DNA from: Emcibacter sp. | Lineage (GTDB): Bacteria; Pseudomonadota; Alphaproteobacteria; Sphingomonadales; Emcibacteraceae | Length of the DNA: 64,000 bases | Reading direction: 5' to 3' | Assembly (NCBI GenBank): GCA_021774785.1 | Contig: JAJFIQ010000026.1 | Location: 1-64,000, forward strand | Shown: piece after piece, positions 27,756 to 37,258 of the stretch | How the letters are laid out: each line of letters starts with the position of its first letter | How positions within the stretch are numbered: position 1 is the first letter of the stretch | Position numbers and translations under genes: made by a program | Notes under the pieces: generated by a model | Seen by the model: only the letters and a program-made list of their open reading frames with translations | What the model was told of the DNA's origin: nothing | Databases searched by the model: none

Positions 27756-29081
27756 ATGACGTCTGTATTTTATCGGGGTGTTAACGCTAGCTATCCCAAG
27801 GCCTCTCATTCTGAAGGCATGTATATCTATGACGAAGATGGCAAAGAATATCTGGATATGAGCGGTGGGGCGGCAGTATCCTGTGTCGGTCATCAACATC
27901 CGCACGTGATAAAAGCACTTTGTGATCAAATTAAAAGCATGAGCTTTGCCCATACGGCTTTTTTCTCCAACACACCTCAGGAACAGCTGGCAAATCTACT
28001 GGCGGCAAAATTTGGTGAAGCGGGGGCTAAAGTTTATTTCACTTCGGGCGGCACGGAAGCCAATGAAACCGCCTTAAAAATGGCGTGGCAGTACTGGCGG
28101 GCAAAGGGTCTGCCCTCTAAGCAAAAAATCATCAGTCGGGTCCATAGCTATCACGGTAACACTTACGGCGCACTCTCCATAAGTGGCAATCTGCCCCGTC
28201 GCCGCATCATGGGTGAAATTTTAATGGACTGGCCACGCATTGACGCCTGTTATTCCTATCGCAACAGGCAAGATGATGAAACAGAAGAAGAGTATGGATT
28301 ACGAGCGGCAAATAGCCTGGAAGATGCCATCCTGCACGAAGGTGCGGACAACATTGCCGCCTTCATAGCGGAGCCAGTTGTCGGTGCGTCGCTGGGCGTT
28401 GTTCCTGCGGCACCCGGTTATTTCAAAAGAATACGCGAGATATGTGATGCCCATAATATCCTTCTGATCGCCGATGAAATCATGTGCGGCACCGGACGCA
28501 CCGGAACTTTCTTTGCCCATGAGCAGGAAGACATCTTGCCGGATATTGTCACCCTTGCCAAGGGGATTGCTGGCGGCTACCAACCCCTCGCCGCAACCAT
28601 AACCCGCGCCTATATCCATGAAGAATTTGTCACTAGCGGCAAGGGTTTTGACCACGGTCATACCTATGTGGGCCATGCCAGTGCCTGTGCGGCGGGACTG
28701 GCGGTCGTGAGTGTGATTGATGAAAATAACCTGCTACAGAATGTTCAGAAGCAGGGGGACTATATTCATAACAGTTTACTGTCTGCTTTTGGCGATCATC
28801 CACATATTGGCGATATTCGCGGCAGGGGATTATTCAGGGGCATAGAAATTGTTGCTGATAAAGAAACAAAAATACCATTCCCGGACGAGAGACAAATCAC
28901 AAAACGGCTGAAACAGGCAACCATGAAACATGGCCTGATTTGCTATCCGGGCGGTGGCTCCTTTCAGGATAATCTGGGCAGCAGTATTCTTCTCGCCCCA
29001 CCATTCATTGCCCAGCAGACGCATGTCGATCAATTAGTTGATAAATTACGGGCCATGTTTACGGATGTATTTAATGACTGA
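27756..29081 (+). CDS. class III pyridoxal-phosphate aminotransferase
   Basis: A 441-residue fold-type I aminotransferase. The N-terminal YDEDGKEYLDMSGGAAVSCVG and TSGGTEANETALKMAWQYW contact the cofactor phosphate. IAAFIAEPVVGASLGVVPA and LLIADEIMCGTGRTG carry the cofactor-ring Asp. The Schiff-base lysine is in VTLAKGIAGGYQPLAA. Start ATG 27756 has GAAAGGG just upstream; the longer TTG start is not needed. The gene overlaps the BKACE gene by eight bases. That coupling suggests it supplies a beta-keto acid, by transamination of a beta-amino acid, to the next enzyme. The substrate itself cannot be read. Confidence 0.88.
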   Translation: MTSVFYRGVNASYPKASHSEGMYIYDEDGKEYLDMSGGAAVSCVGHQHPHVIKALCDQIKSMSFAHTAFFSNTPQEQLANLLAAKFGEAGAKVYFTSGGTEANETALKMAWQYWRAKGLPSKQKIISRVHSYHGNTYGALSISGNLPRRRIMGEILMDWPRIDACYSYRNRQDDETEEEYGLRAANSLEDAILHEGADNIAAFIAEPVVGASLGVVPAAPGYFKRIREICDAHNILLIADEIMCGTGRTGTFFAHEQEDILPDIVTLAKGIAGGYQPLAATITRAYIHEEFVTSGKGFDHGHTYVGHASACAAGLAVVSVIDENNLLQNVQKQGDYIHNSLLSAFGDHPHIGDIRGRGLFRGIEIVADKETKIPFPDERQITKRLKQATMKHGLICYPGGGSFQDNLGSSILLAPPFIAQQTHVDQLVDKLRAMFTDVFND

Positions 29082-29895
29082 CCCCTTTATCATCATGTCG
29101 GCCCCCAACGGCGCACGCCGGCAAAAAACCGATCATGCCGCCCTACCCATAAGCCCGCAGGATATGGCCCAATGTGCAGAAGAAATCATTGATGCCGGGG
29201 CCAGCATACTGCATCTTCATGTGCGCGATGATCAGGGGGCACATTCCCTTGATGTGGACCGCTACCGGGCCTCCACCCAAGCCATACGGGATGCGGTGAG
29301 CCGCGATATTATCATTCAGGCCACGTCAGAGGCCGTGGGGCGTTATTCCCGCCACGAACAGATGGCGATGGTGAAGAACTTAAAACCGGAAGCGGTATCA
29401 TTGGCCCTGCGCGAATTGGCCCCCAGTGATGATGATTTAAGCGAGATGGCTAACTTTGTCCTCTGGATGACGCGGGAACATATTTTCCCGCAATATATTC
29501 TCTATGATGACCATGATTACCAGCGTTTTGAAGCATGGCGCAAACAGGGTGTCTTTCAGAATGATAATCCCTTCACACTTTTTGTTCTGGGAAATTATCA
29601 GGGCACATCCCCTGAAATGGATATAGACCTCCTTAAACAACGCACACAGCAGGCCGCCTTTCCGTGGGCCGTATGCGGCTTTGGCACCAATGAAATTAAT
29701 TCCGTGACCCATGCCGTAAAAAACAACGGCCATATTCGGGTGGGGTTTGAAAATAATATCTGGCGCAAGCAAGGTCAATTGCTCACCAATAACGCCGAGA
29801 TGATACAGCTTTGCACTGATGCCGCCCATAAAGAAGGCCGCACCGTTGCCACGGTCAATGATGTGAGACACCTGTTTGACATAAAAAAAGGCTGA
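29074..29895 (+). CDS. beta-keto acid cleavage enzyme (BKACE, DUF849 family)
   Basis: A 273-residue zinc-dependent TIM-barrel enzyme that condenses a beta-keto acid with acetyl-CoA to give acetoacetate and a new acyl-CoA. Family landmarks are MSAPNGARRQKTDHAALPIS (anion-binding start), ASILHLHVRDDQGAHSLD (metal-binding His-x-His), and a late LFVLGNYQG and VCGFGTNEI region. ATG 29074 overlaps the aminotransferase end. The stop lies inside the following terminator hairpin. It presumably acts on the keto acid from the upstream aminotransferase. Confidence 0.85.
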   Translation: MTDPFIIMSAPNGARRQKTDHAALPISPQDMAQCAEEIIDAGASILHLHVRDDQGAHSLDVDRYRASTQAIRDAVSRDIIIQATSEAVGRYSRHEQMAMVKNLKPEAVSLALRELAPSDDDLSEMANFVLWMTREHIFPQYILYDDHDYQRFEAWRKQGVFQNDNPFTLFVLGNYQGTSPEMDIDLLKQRTQQAAFPWAVCGFGTNEINSVTHAVKNNGHIRVGFENNIWRKQGQLLTNNAEMIQLCTDAAHKEGRTVATVNDVRHLFDIKKG

Positions 29896-29915
29896 CTGGA
29901 ATTAACCAGTCAGCC
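29883..29915. terminator. strong terminator between BKACE and TonB receptor genes
   Basis: A perfect ten-pair stem, GGCTGACTGG (29890-29899) with CCAGTCAGCC (29906-29915), and a six-base loop. Read on the minus strand it is followed by seven T residues (29883-29889), an ideal rho-independent terminator for the receptor gene ending at 29957. On the plus strand its tail is only CTGACCCCTTTT. The BKACE stop codon (29893-29895) is inside the stem. Confidence 0.88.
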
Positions 29916-29956
29916 CTGACCCCTTTTAATAAAAAGATCAGTTTGGCAGAATATTT

Positions 29957-32386
29957 TTAGAAGGTGAAAGTACCTTTAAAGTACCATGAACCACCTTCGT
30001 AGTTAGCAGCCGACCGGCGTGGGAACTGCAGGCCAACGCTCAGACGGTTTGCATTTGGTGGGCCAACCTCGTCAATGAAGGTATCAAAGACGTTGACGGC
30101 ACCAGCCGCAAGTTTGAAGTTCTCAGTAACCTGATAACCAAGCTCAACATCGAAGTATATCGTTGCTCCGATTTCCGCACTTGGTTCAACAGCGGCACCA
30201 ATGGTTCCGCGCTCATCAAAGTGAGAACCATAGTAGTTTGCCCGAGCCATAAAGTTCCAGTTTTCACCGAAGAACGTATTGGCTGTTGCCACAAACCGTG
30301 TGTCAGGATAGTTGTTTTCAATATCTTCAACTGTACTGTCACTTACTGGTGTGAAAGGTCCGCTCGGCGTATCAATTATCTTTTGCCCGGTAACTTCGAA
30401 ATCATTGTAATTGAAAGCAAAGGAAAGCTGAGTGCTTGCCTGTTCTGACCATTCCAGATTCGATGTCAAGACAACATCAATACCCTGTGACAGCGTGTCG
30501 ATAGCATTGGTATAGAAGGAGATAGTCGCTCCCGGAACCACGGCATCAGGAATATCACCGGTACGATAGATACGATCATCAACCTCAATACGGTAAAAAT
30601 CCACCGTCAATGTGGTGTTATCACCAATATCAGTAGAGAAACCCAAGCTATAATTGAGGGCTGTTTCTTCTTTAAGAGGCTTACCACCAACGGCGATAGC
30701 AGCAGGACTTGATACAGGGATCAGGCCTTCTTCAACCTGCAGACCCGAGGTGCCATCAAATGTTGTAATTGTTGTACGAACATTTGCCTGACCAGGTGTT
30801 GGCGCATGGAAACCGGTTGAAATAGCACCGCGTACTGTTACCGCATCGGAAACACTATAACGTGCCGCCAATTTACCATTAATGGTACTGCCAAAGTCAG
30901 AGAAGTCTTCGAAACGACCCGCATACTGCACCATGAATTTATCAGTAATATCATGCTCAATATCAACATAAAAAGCATAGTTATCACGATCAAATGATCC
31001 GGAATCCTGTGTGGTAATACCTTTAAAACCACTTGAACCACCACCAACGAAGGAGTTTGGCTCGCCAGCAATCACTTCATAAGTTTCCTGACGCCATTCA
31101 CCACCAAAAGCAAGGTTGATAGTGTCAGAAAGCGGATAAGAGAAATCAGCATTTAGGTTGATTTCTTTCTGGTTATAACCACCAACATCAAAATCTCTTT
31201 GTGGTGCGCCACCCTGTGGATCTAATTGACCATTGAGTGTATTGTTTAGGAAGTAATCAAGCGTACTTTTACCATATCCAACACTGAAATCATAAGTCAT
31301 TTCATTGGCGAATTCACCTTTAACACCACCAACAAGACTGATGTCTGTCTGATGACCGTCAAGGAATGGGGTGAAACCTGCTGGTAGGAATCCGGCATCA
31401 ACACCGAAATCATTCTTCAATGCTGTAATTGTCGAGTGGTTTGGATCACGGTAGAAGAAACGATAACGACCATCCGTATCGGCATAGTTACCATGGAAAT
31501 AAAGCTGTGCTGTATCACTCAGGTCAACACCGGAGTTTACGAAGAAACGACTACCGCTTGTTTCAGGACGACCCCATGTTTGCACAAATGGTGCATCGCC
31601 AAACGGGCTGTCTTCACCAACACCCTGAACGCCGGAATCGATAAGAGCTTGAGCGACTGGGCGTTGAATACCCCGTGAAAGAGCCTGGTTATCAACATAT
31701 TCGGCACTGATGTTAACAAAACCGTTTTCACCAAGACCAAAACCAGCATTCGCTGCTATTTTATAACTTTCTTCACCTTCGTAGAAGTTACCATATTGGC
31801 CAACAACAGATCCGCCTTCGGCATCATCTTTCATGGCAAAGTTAATAACACCGGCGATCGCATCAGAACCATACTGAGCTGCTGCACCATCACGCAGCAC
31901 TTCAACACGTTTCAGGGCAATACCCGGAATCATACCGATGTCCACACCGTGGGCACCATTACCAGCAGCAGGCGCAAAGAACTGCACCAATGCAGAACGG
32001 TGACGACGTTTGCCGTTAACCAGTATCAATGTCTGATCCGGTGCCATGCCGCGCATGGATGTTGGACGGATAAAGGCACTACCGTCACCAGTAGCTGGTG
32101 TTGCAGTGAATGATGGTACCAGTGATTTCAGGTTATCTGTAATATCAACTGAGTTACCACCAGCATTAAAATCTTCAGCACTAATGACATCGATCGGAAC
32201 TGGTGAATCAGTTGCGGAACGTGGCTTCGCACTTCTGGAACCAAGTGTTACCACTTCTTCCATTACAACTTCTTCATCAGCCGCCATGACGGATGTTGAA
32301 GAAGCCGCCATTAAGACAACAGAACATATGGCTGTCGTGCTCATGGCTTTGCCCAAAGGGCTTTTAAATGATTTGCTTTGAAACAT
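29957..32386 (-). CDS. TonB-dependent outer-membrane receptor
   Basis: An 809-residue receptor. The signal peptide (AMSTTAICSVVLMAASSTSVMA) is followed by a TonB-box-like EVVMEEVVTLGSRSAKPRS, a plug with GMAPDQTLILVNGKRRHRS and RVEVLRDGAAAQYGSDAIAG, and a barrel ending KGTFTF. ATG 32386 was chosen because GGGAGA lies six bases upstream. It is clearly paralogous to the receptor at 34354-37233, sharing the VTLGSR and KRRH.S blocks. It lacks the N-terminal STN signalling domain. It is divergent from the ECF sigma / FecR pair, which may control it. The ligand is unknown. Confidence 0.92.
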   Translation of the reverse strand: MFQSKSFKSPLGKAMSTTAICSVVLMAASSTSVMAADEEVVMEEVVTLGSRSAKPRSATDSPVPIDVISAEDFNAGGNSVDITDNLKSLVPSFTATPATGDGSAFIRPTSMRGMAPDQTLILVNGKRRHRSALVQFFAPAAGNGAHGVDIGMIPGIALKRVEVLRDGAAAQYGSDAIAGVINFAMKDDAEGGSVVGQYGNFYEGEESYKIAANAGFGLGENGFVNISAEYVDNQALSRGIQRPVAQALIDSGVQGVGEDSPFGDAPFVQTWGRPETSGSRFFVNSGVDLSDTAQLYFHGNYADTDGRYRFFYRDPNHSTITALKNDFGVDAGFLPAGFTPFLDGHQTDISLVGGVKGEFANEMTYDFSVGYGKSTLDYFLNNTLNGQLDPQGGAPQRDFDVGGYNQKEINLNADFSYPLSDTINLAFGGEWRQETYEVIAGEPNSFVGGGSSGFKGITTQDSGSFDRDNYAFYVDIEHDITDKFMVQYAGRFEDFSDFGSTINGKLAARYSVSDAVTVRGAISTGFHAPTPGQANVRTTITTFDGTSGLQVEEGLIPVSSPAAIAVGGKPLKEETALNYSLGFSTDIGDNTTLTVDFYRIEVDDRIYRTGDIPDAVVPGATISFYTNAIDTLSQGIDVVLTSNLEWSEQASTQLSFAFNYNDFEVTGQKIIDTPSGPFTPVSDSTVEDIENNYPDTRFVATANTFFGENWNFMARANYYGSHFDERGTIGAAVEPSAEIGATIYFDVELGYQVTENFKLAAGAVNVFDTFIDEVGPPNANRLSVGLQFPRRSAANYEGGSWYFKGTFTF

Positions 32387-32525
32387 TAATTTCTCCCTGT
32401 TCAAAATTTATAAGTTAGTCTCTTAAATTTATAGTAGCGGGACCATAAATTACGCCAGCCCTTCTCGCCACTATCCGGTAAAGACGACACTGAACAAGAA
32501 TTGTGGAAAAAATAAATTAAAAATG

Positions 32526-32561
32526 TTAGGGTGATGATCCGTGAAAGGGGAAACACCCTAA
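32526..32561. promoter_or_regulatory. eight-base inverted repeat upstream of ECF sigma gene
   Basis: TTAGGGTG (32526-32533) and CACCCTAA (32554-32561) are perfect reverse complements separated by 20 bases, in the divergent region between the receptor and the sigma-factor genes. It could be an operator with sites two helical turns apart or a leader hairpin. There is no T run after it. No regulator can be assigned. Confidence 0.45.
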
Positions 32562-32657
32562 AATAATTACGGCTAGTTGTTAATTGTAGGATTTTTTTGT
32601 GTTTATTTATTCCACTTTTTTAAGACTTGTTCGTCTTTACCGTCTAGTGAGGTGTGT

Positions 32658-33260
32658 ATGAAGGTTAAAAGTCGACTTAGGCTGGTTAGCATTGAAGGTG
32701 AAAAAACGACCTTCGGTGATGGCGATTCTCAGTGGGCGGATGACCGGAGTAAAAAGGCAGGCAATTGTTATCACGATGAAATAACAGCCCTATATCAGAA
32801 CTATAACGAAACACTTGTTCGGTACCTCACCATAAGATTACGCAGCAGGCAAGACGCCGTTGAAGTTGCACAGGAAGCATATATTCGTTTGCTCAGACGG
32901 GACAATTTGGAAGATATAGACTGTTTTCAGTCTTTTTTGTTCAGGACAGCGACAAATATATCCATTGATTTGCAACGACAAAGAACACGTCTGGCTAAAA
33001 ACTTTACGAAAAGTAAAATACTTTTTGGCAATATAGATGAAATAACACCAGAACGAGAACTGGACGCTAGACAAACACTCGATGAATTAAGGAAGGCACT
33101 GGACGAGCTACCACCAAAATGCAAGCAAGCATTTATGCTCTATAAGTTTAAAAATATGAGTCATACGGAAATTGCTGAAAAGATGGATCTTTCCGTAAGT
33201 TCAATTAGGAAATATATCGCCCGTGGCCTTGCCTTTTGCATGCAAAAAATGGATGAGTAG
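32658..33260 (+). CDS. ECF-type RNA polymerase sigma factor (FecI-like)
   Basis: A 200-residue ECF sigma factor. Region 2 is seen in ALYQNYNETLVRYLTIRLRS, DAVEVAQEAYIRLLRR and FLFRTATNISIDLQRQRTR. Region 4 is seen in LDELPPKCKQAFMLYKFKNM and SHTEIAEKMDLSVSSIRKYI. The start ATG 32658 follows a GTGAGGTG ribosome site. The 27-residue upstream extension is hydrophobic and unlikely to be translated. It is followed 30 bases later by a FecR-type anti-sigma gene and then by an STN-domain receptor, which is the standard cell-surface signalling order. Confidence 0.9.
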   Translation: MKVKSRLRLVSIEGEKTTFGDGDSQWADDRSKKAGNCYHDEITALYQNYNETLVRYLTIRLRSRQDAVEVAQEAYIRLLRRDNLEDIDCFQSFLFRTATNISIDLQRQRTRLAKNFTKSKILFGNIDEITPERELDARQTLDELRKALDELPPKCKQAFMLYKFKNMSHTEIAEKMDLSVSSIRKYIARGLAFCMQKMDE

Positions 33261-33290
33261 ATTTAGCATATAAAGATACAGAATAGTAAA

Positions 33291-34280
33291 ATGAAAAATA
33301 ACGATAATATAAAAGTTGCAAACAACCCGGTTAATGAAGCCGTAGAATGGTTCATAAAACTTCAGGATGATGACTTGTCCGAAGCAAACTATCTGGAATG
33401 GCAGGATTGGCTTGCAAAAAACGAAGCGAATAAAAAAGCCTTCGCCCGGGCAGAAATCTGCTGGAAAGACCTAGGCGATGTCACTGACCTGCCCTGGGCC
33501 AAAGATACGAGCAAAAACAATATTAGCCTATTACGCCGTTTTGCGCCTATTGCTGCCTCCATATTAATTATCCTGTCCATTGGTGTTTTTATACAACAAT
33601 ATGTACTAACCCCTATGGCTACAACGACTTATCAGACCGCGCGGGCTGAACATAAAAATATACTGCTGGATGATGGCTCAAATATTACACTTGGCGCCCG
33701 CTCAATTGTTAATGTGAATTATAGTGATGCGGAACGTCACATCACATTGGTTCGTGGAGAGGCCTTTTTTGACGTTGCCAAAAATAAAGAGCGTCCTTTC
33801 ATTGTTAAGGTTGGCAAGGGGACAGTGACCGCAATCGGCACAAAATTTAATATCCATTCAAGCACTCAGGACGTTACCGTAACTGTGCTGGAAGGTATTG
33901 TGGAAGTAAATCCTGACCTTACAGATAATGATTTTGTGGATACAGCTTTCCCAAGGGTTACTGCGGGCAAGGCTATTTCATATCATGACAATGGTTTTGT
34001 CTCAGATATCATAGCAACAAATCTTGAGGCCGCCACCTCTTGGGAAAAAGGGCTTCTGGTAAGGGTAAATACTTCTCTGGCCAATGTTATCGAAGATGTG
34101 AACAGATATTCCTCGCGTGAGATCATAATTGGCGACCCCTCTCTGAACGATATCAGATTTACCGGTACCGTGTTGAATGACGGCATAGACAATTGGTTGC
34201 GCGGACTGTCAGTTGCCTATCCGATAAAAGTTCTCGACAGTGGGCATGATGCTATATTATTATTAAAAAAAGGGAAATAG
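33291..34280 (+). CDS. FecR-family anti-sigma regulator
   Basis: A 329-residue inner-membrane protein. The N-terminal cytoplasmic DUF4880-type segment (EAVEWFIKLQDDDLSEANYL, WLAKNEANKKAF) binds the sigma factor. One transmembrane helix follows (PIAASILIILSIGVFIQQYV). The periplasmic FecR domain contains LLDDGSNITLGARSIVNVNY, VRGEAFFDVAKNKERPF and AIGTKFNIH. The C-terminal STN-contacting region ends FTGTVLNDGIDNWLRGLS. It should pass the receptor's signal to the ECF sigma factor upstream. Confidence 0.92.
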   Translation: MKNNDNIKVANNPVNEAVEWFIKLQDDDLSEANYLEWQDWLAKNEANKKAFARAEICWKDLGDVTDLPWAKDTSKNNISLLRRFAPIAASILIILSIGVFIQQYVLTPMATTTYQTARAEHKNILLDDGSNITLGARSIVNVNYSDAERHITLVRGEAFFDVAKNKERPFIVKVGKGTVTAIGTKFNIHSSTQDVTVTVLEGIVEVNPDLTDNDFVDTAFPRVTAGKAISYHDNGFVSDIIATNLEAATSWEKGLLVRVNTSLANVIEDVNRYSSREIIIGDPSLNDIRFTGTVLNDGIDNWLRGLSVAYPIKVLDSGHDAILLLKKGK

Positions 34281-34353
34281 CATCCGGCTGATATATTTAC
34301 GATCAGCGAAAAATGAGACGGTTTCACAAAACCGCTAATGCAGAGAGGAAATA

Positions 34354-37233
34354 ATGTCAACCAGCAGCCTGCGTCTGCCAGAGGTTAGACAACATATGGT
34401 TATCTGGGCCATGTGTATAACTGTATTGATCCCTTTTTCTGCCAATGCTTTCGCTGTAGATCAAGTAAAGCTTAATGAGGTCAGACTGGCGGAGAGTCAA
34501 TCGAGGTCTGTAAATTTTTCCATTGAATCTCAGCCCCTGCGCTCAGCCCTGCTCGAATTTTCCAAACAATCCGGCGTACAGCTAATTTATGTGGCTAAGA
34601 AAGAACCCACACAGAATTCACTTGCCTTAAGGGGTAGCTACAGCATCAGACAGGCCTTGACACAGTTACTGCTTGACACCGGCTTTGAATATGAATTCTC
34701 CGAGGAAAATACGGTGACCGTTCGCGCTATTGACGAAAATAGAGATAAGAGCAAGCAACATAACACCATTTCAGTCTCGCCTGATCCCGCGCAAGAAGAG
34801 GAAGATAATTCAACCAATAATATAGAGGAAATCGTGTCCCTGGGAAGTCGCGCCAAGGGTCGATCCAATATTAAAACGCCCGTGCCGGTGGATATTATCA
34901 ATGCTGACAGTATGAGGTCCACAGGTGAAACTGAAACCGGACGTATCCTGCAATCACTGGCCCCGAGCTTTAATTTCTCCAGTTCCAGTATCTCTGATGG
35001 CACCGATGCCGTCAAACCTGCCACATTGCGGGGACTTGGCCCCGACCAGACCTTGGTACTGATTAATGGAAAACGTCGACATACCAGTGCGCTGGTCCAT
35101 GTGAATACCTCCGTTGGGCGCGGCGCAACAGGGGTTGATATGAACGCCATCCCACCCGGGGCTATCAAACGGATTGAAGTTTTACGCGACGGAGCCTCGG
35201 CCCAATATGGTTCCGATGCCATAGCGGGAGTTATTAATATTATTCTCAGGGATCAGAATGATGGTGGCGATATTTCCGCCTCTTACGGTCAGACCTACAA
35301 AGGTGATGGCGATACTTTTGTTGCCGATGCCAGCTACGGCATTAAACTGCCCAACAAGGGAAGTCTTACCATTTCTGCGGAATATAGAGATAAAAAATAT
35401 ACCAACAGGGTTGGCCTTACCGGATGCCTGCAATTTGAAACTGGTGGTCAGGAACCTTGTGCCGCAGGGAATACTGCCATAGATCCCAGAGAAGCCACAT
35501 TTGACCGAAAAAATTTCCGTGTTGGTGATTCAGATTCAGAACAAAAAGCTTTGATCATGAATATGGCCCTGCCCATAAATGATAGTACCGAATTTTATAT
35601 GTTCGGCACATATTCAGATCGGAACAACCAGTCCGCAGGGTTTTTCCGCCGGGCCAATGATATCCGCCGAACAGTAGTAGAGTTATATCCGGAAGGTTTT
35701 TTGCCCCTGATCAATTCCAAAATCAAAGATTACTCCATTTTGGCAGGAACAAGATTGACCGTAGGGAATGGCTGGTCAATTGATGCTAGCGCCACCACAG
35801 GCGGCAACAGCTTCCAATTCCTCATTGCCAATTCACTAAATGCCTCTTTTGGGGCCGACAGTCCGACTTCGGCCGATGCGGGAACGCTAAAAATTTATCA
35901 CTCTACGGTCAATATTGATGTTGCCAAGTCATTTGAAATGGCCAATATCGCCTTTGGGTCAGAATGGCGCCATGAAAATTATCAGATCATTGCCGGTGAT
36001 CCCGTGTCATACGAAGACGGTGGGCAGCTTAACCGAAACTGTCCGGGTTGTGATATAAACCCCATTCCTTATGCCCCAGGGTTTCAAGTATTTAGAGGGT
36101 TCTCACCCGATAATGCTGTTAATAAAAGTCGAGATAATTTTGCCGTCTATACAGACGTTGAAGTAGAAATATCGTCAAATTTCCTGCTCAATGTCGCCGC
36201 CCGCTATGAAGACTATAGTGACTTTGGTAACCGTATAAACGCCAAGCTTGCTGCCCGCTACCAGATTTCAAATGCCTTTGCACTCAGGGGTTCTATCAGT
36301 TCCGGTTTCCGCGCACCCTCCATGCAACAGAAATTCTTCAACAGCACCAGCACCCAGTTTATTGAAGTTGATGGCGTATCTGTAGCACAGGAAAGGGGCA
36401 CATTCCGCAACGACAGCGACGTTGCCAGAGCCCTGAATATACCAGAACTTAAAAAGGAAACATCCATAAACTACAGTTTGGGTTTTGTCGCAACACCCGT
36501 CGAAAACCTAACCGTCACAACAGATTATTACCGTATCGATATCAGCGACCGTATTGCCATTTCCGGCAGCATCCCCATTAGTGACAATTTTCCATTAATT
36601 ACCGCCGCAACGGGGGCAACGGACGGTCAGTTTTTCACCAATATGGCTGACACTAAAACCCAGGGCATAGATTTTGTTGCGAATTATGCACTTCCCATGC
36701 CTAAGGGCCAGAAACTCATACTCACACTGGCAGCCAATAAAACTGAAACCAATATTAAGAAGGGATCGATAGCATCGCCTCTCCCCGGTGTGGACGGGCT
36801 GGTTCTATTCAGCCCACAGGATCGGTCCATCATTGAAGAATGGCAGCCTTCCTCGCGTATTAACTTTACCGTCGACTATAGCTATGAAAAATGGGCCGTG
36901 GTACTTCGGAATAATTTCTATGGCTCCTATGTGGTTTGTGAAGGTTCCTGCAATATTGCTTCCGGTGCCGGACAGAATATCCAAAAATTCGGGTCCAAAA
37001 TACTCACTGACCTGCAAATATCCTACAATTTAAAAAAGGAACGTGTTAGACTTATGGTCGGGGCAAATAATCTATTCAATATTTTCCCCGACATAAACAG
37101 GATTGGACAATCCCGCGCAGGTTCCATTGACGGCATTGTATCTTCACCGGGCGTGTTCACCTATTCTCGCCGTTCAGCCCCATTTGGTCATAACGGTGGA
37201 TATTATTACCTACGTATTGCGAAAAACTTCTAA
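34354..37233 (+). CDS. TonB-dependent transducer receptor with STN domain (FecA-type)
   Basis: A 959-residue receptor. A signal peptide is followed by an STN (secretin/TonB short N-terminal) domain at about 50-130 (FSIESQPLRSALLEFSKQSG, IRQALTQLLLDTGFEYEF), the periplasmic part that contacts FecR. The TonB-box/plug start EEIVSLGSRAKGRS, the plug landmarks GLGPDQTLVLINGKRRHTS and RIEVLRDGASAQYGSDAIAG, and a barrel ending in RIAKNF follow. It completes the sigma/FecR/receptor signalling triad and is paralogous to the divergent receptor. An AGAGGAAA site precedes the ATG. The ligand is unknown; iron complexes are the commonest in this architecture. Confidence 0.93.
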   Translation: MSTSSLRLPEVRQHMVIWAMCITVLIPFSANAFAVDQVKLNEVRLAESQSRSVNFSIESQPLRSALLEFSKQSGVQLIYVAKKEPTQNSLALRGSYSIRQALTQLLLDTGFEYEFSEENTVTVRAIDENRDKSKQHNTISVSPDPAQEEEDNSTNNIEEIVSLGSRAKGRSNIKTPVPVDIINADSMRSTGETETGRILQSLAPSFNFSSSSISDGTDAVKPATLRGLGPDQTLVLINGKRRHTSALVHVNTSVGRGATGVDMNAIPPGAIKRIEVLRDGASAQYGSDAIAGVINIILRDQNDGGDISASYGQTYKGDGDTFVADASYGIKLPNKGSLTISAEYRDKKYTNRVGLTGCLQFETGGQEPCAAGNTAIDPREATFDRKNFRVGDSDSEQKALIMNMALPINDSTEFYMFGTYSDRNNQSAGFFRRANDIRRTVVELYPEGFLPLINSKIKDYSILAGTRLTVGNGWSIDASATTGGNSFQFLIANSLNASFGADSPTSADAGTLKIYHSTVNIDVAKSFEMANIAFGSEWRHENYQIIAGDPVSYEDGGQLNRNCPGCDINPIPYAPGFQVFRGFSPDNAVNKSRDNFAVYTDVEVEISSNFLLNVAARYEDYSDFGNRINAKLAARYQISNAFALRGSISSGFRAPSMQQKFFNSTSTQFIEVDGVSVAQERGTFRNDSDVARALNIPELKKETSINYSLGFVATPVENLTVTTDYYRIDISDRIAISGSIPISDNFPLITAATGATDGQFFTNMADTKTQGIDFVANYALPMPKGQKLILTLAANKTETNIKKGSIASPLPGVDGLVLFSPQDRSIIEEWQPSSRINFTVDYSYEKWAVVLRNNFYGSYVVCEGSCNIASGAGQNIQKFGSKILTDLQISYNLKKERVRLMVGANNLFNIFPDINRIGQSRAGSIDGIVSSPGVFTYSRRSAPFGHNGGYYYLRIAKNF

Positions 37234-37258
37234 AACATCTTTTGAAGGAATATACATC

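Noticed and set aside
32577-32657. 27-residue N-terminal extension of the ECF sigma factor
   Set aside because: It is hydrophobic and unlike ECF proteins, and the ATG at 32658 has a better ribosome site.
37103-37258. 52-residue extension of cytochrome b561
   Set aside because: It lies within the receptor coding region in another frame; ATG 37259 has GAAGGA just upstream.
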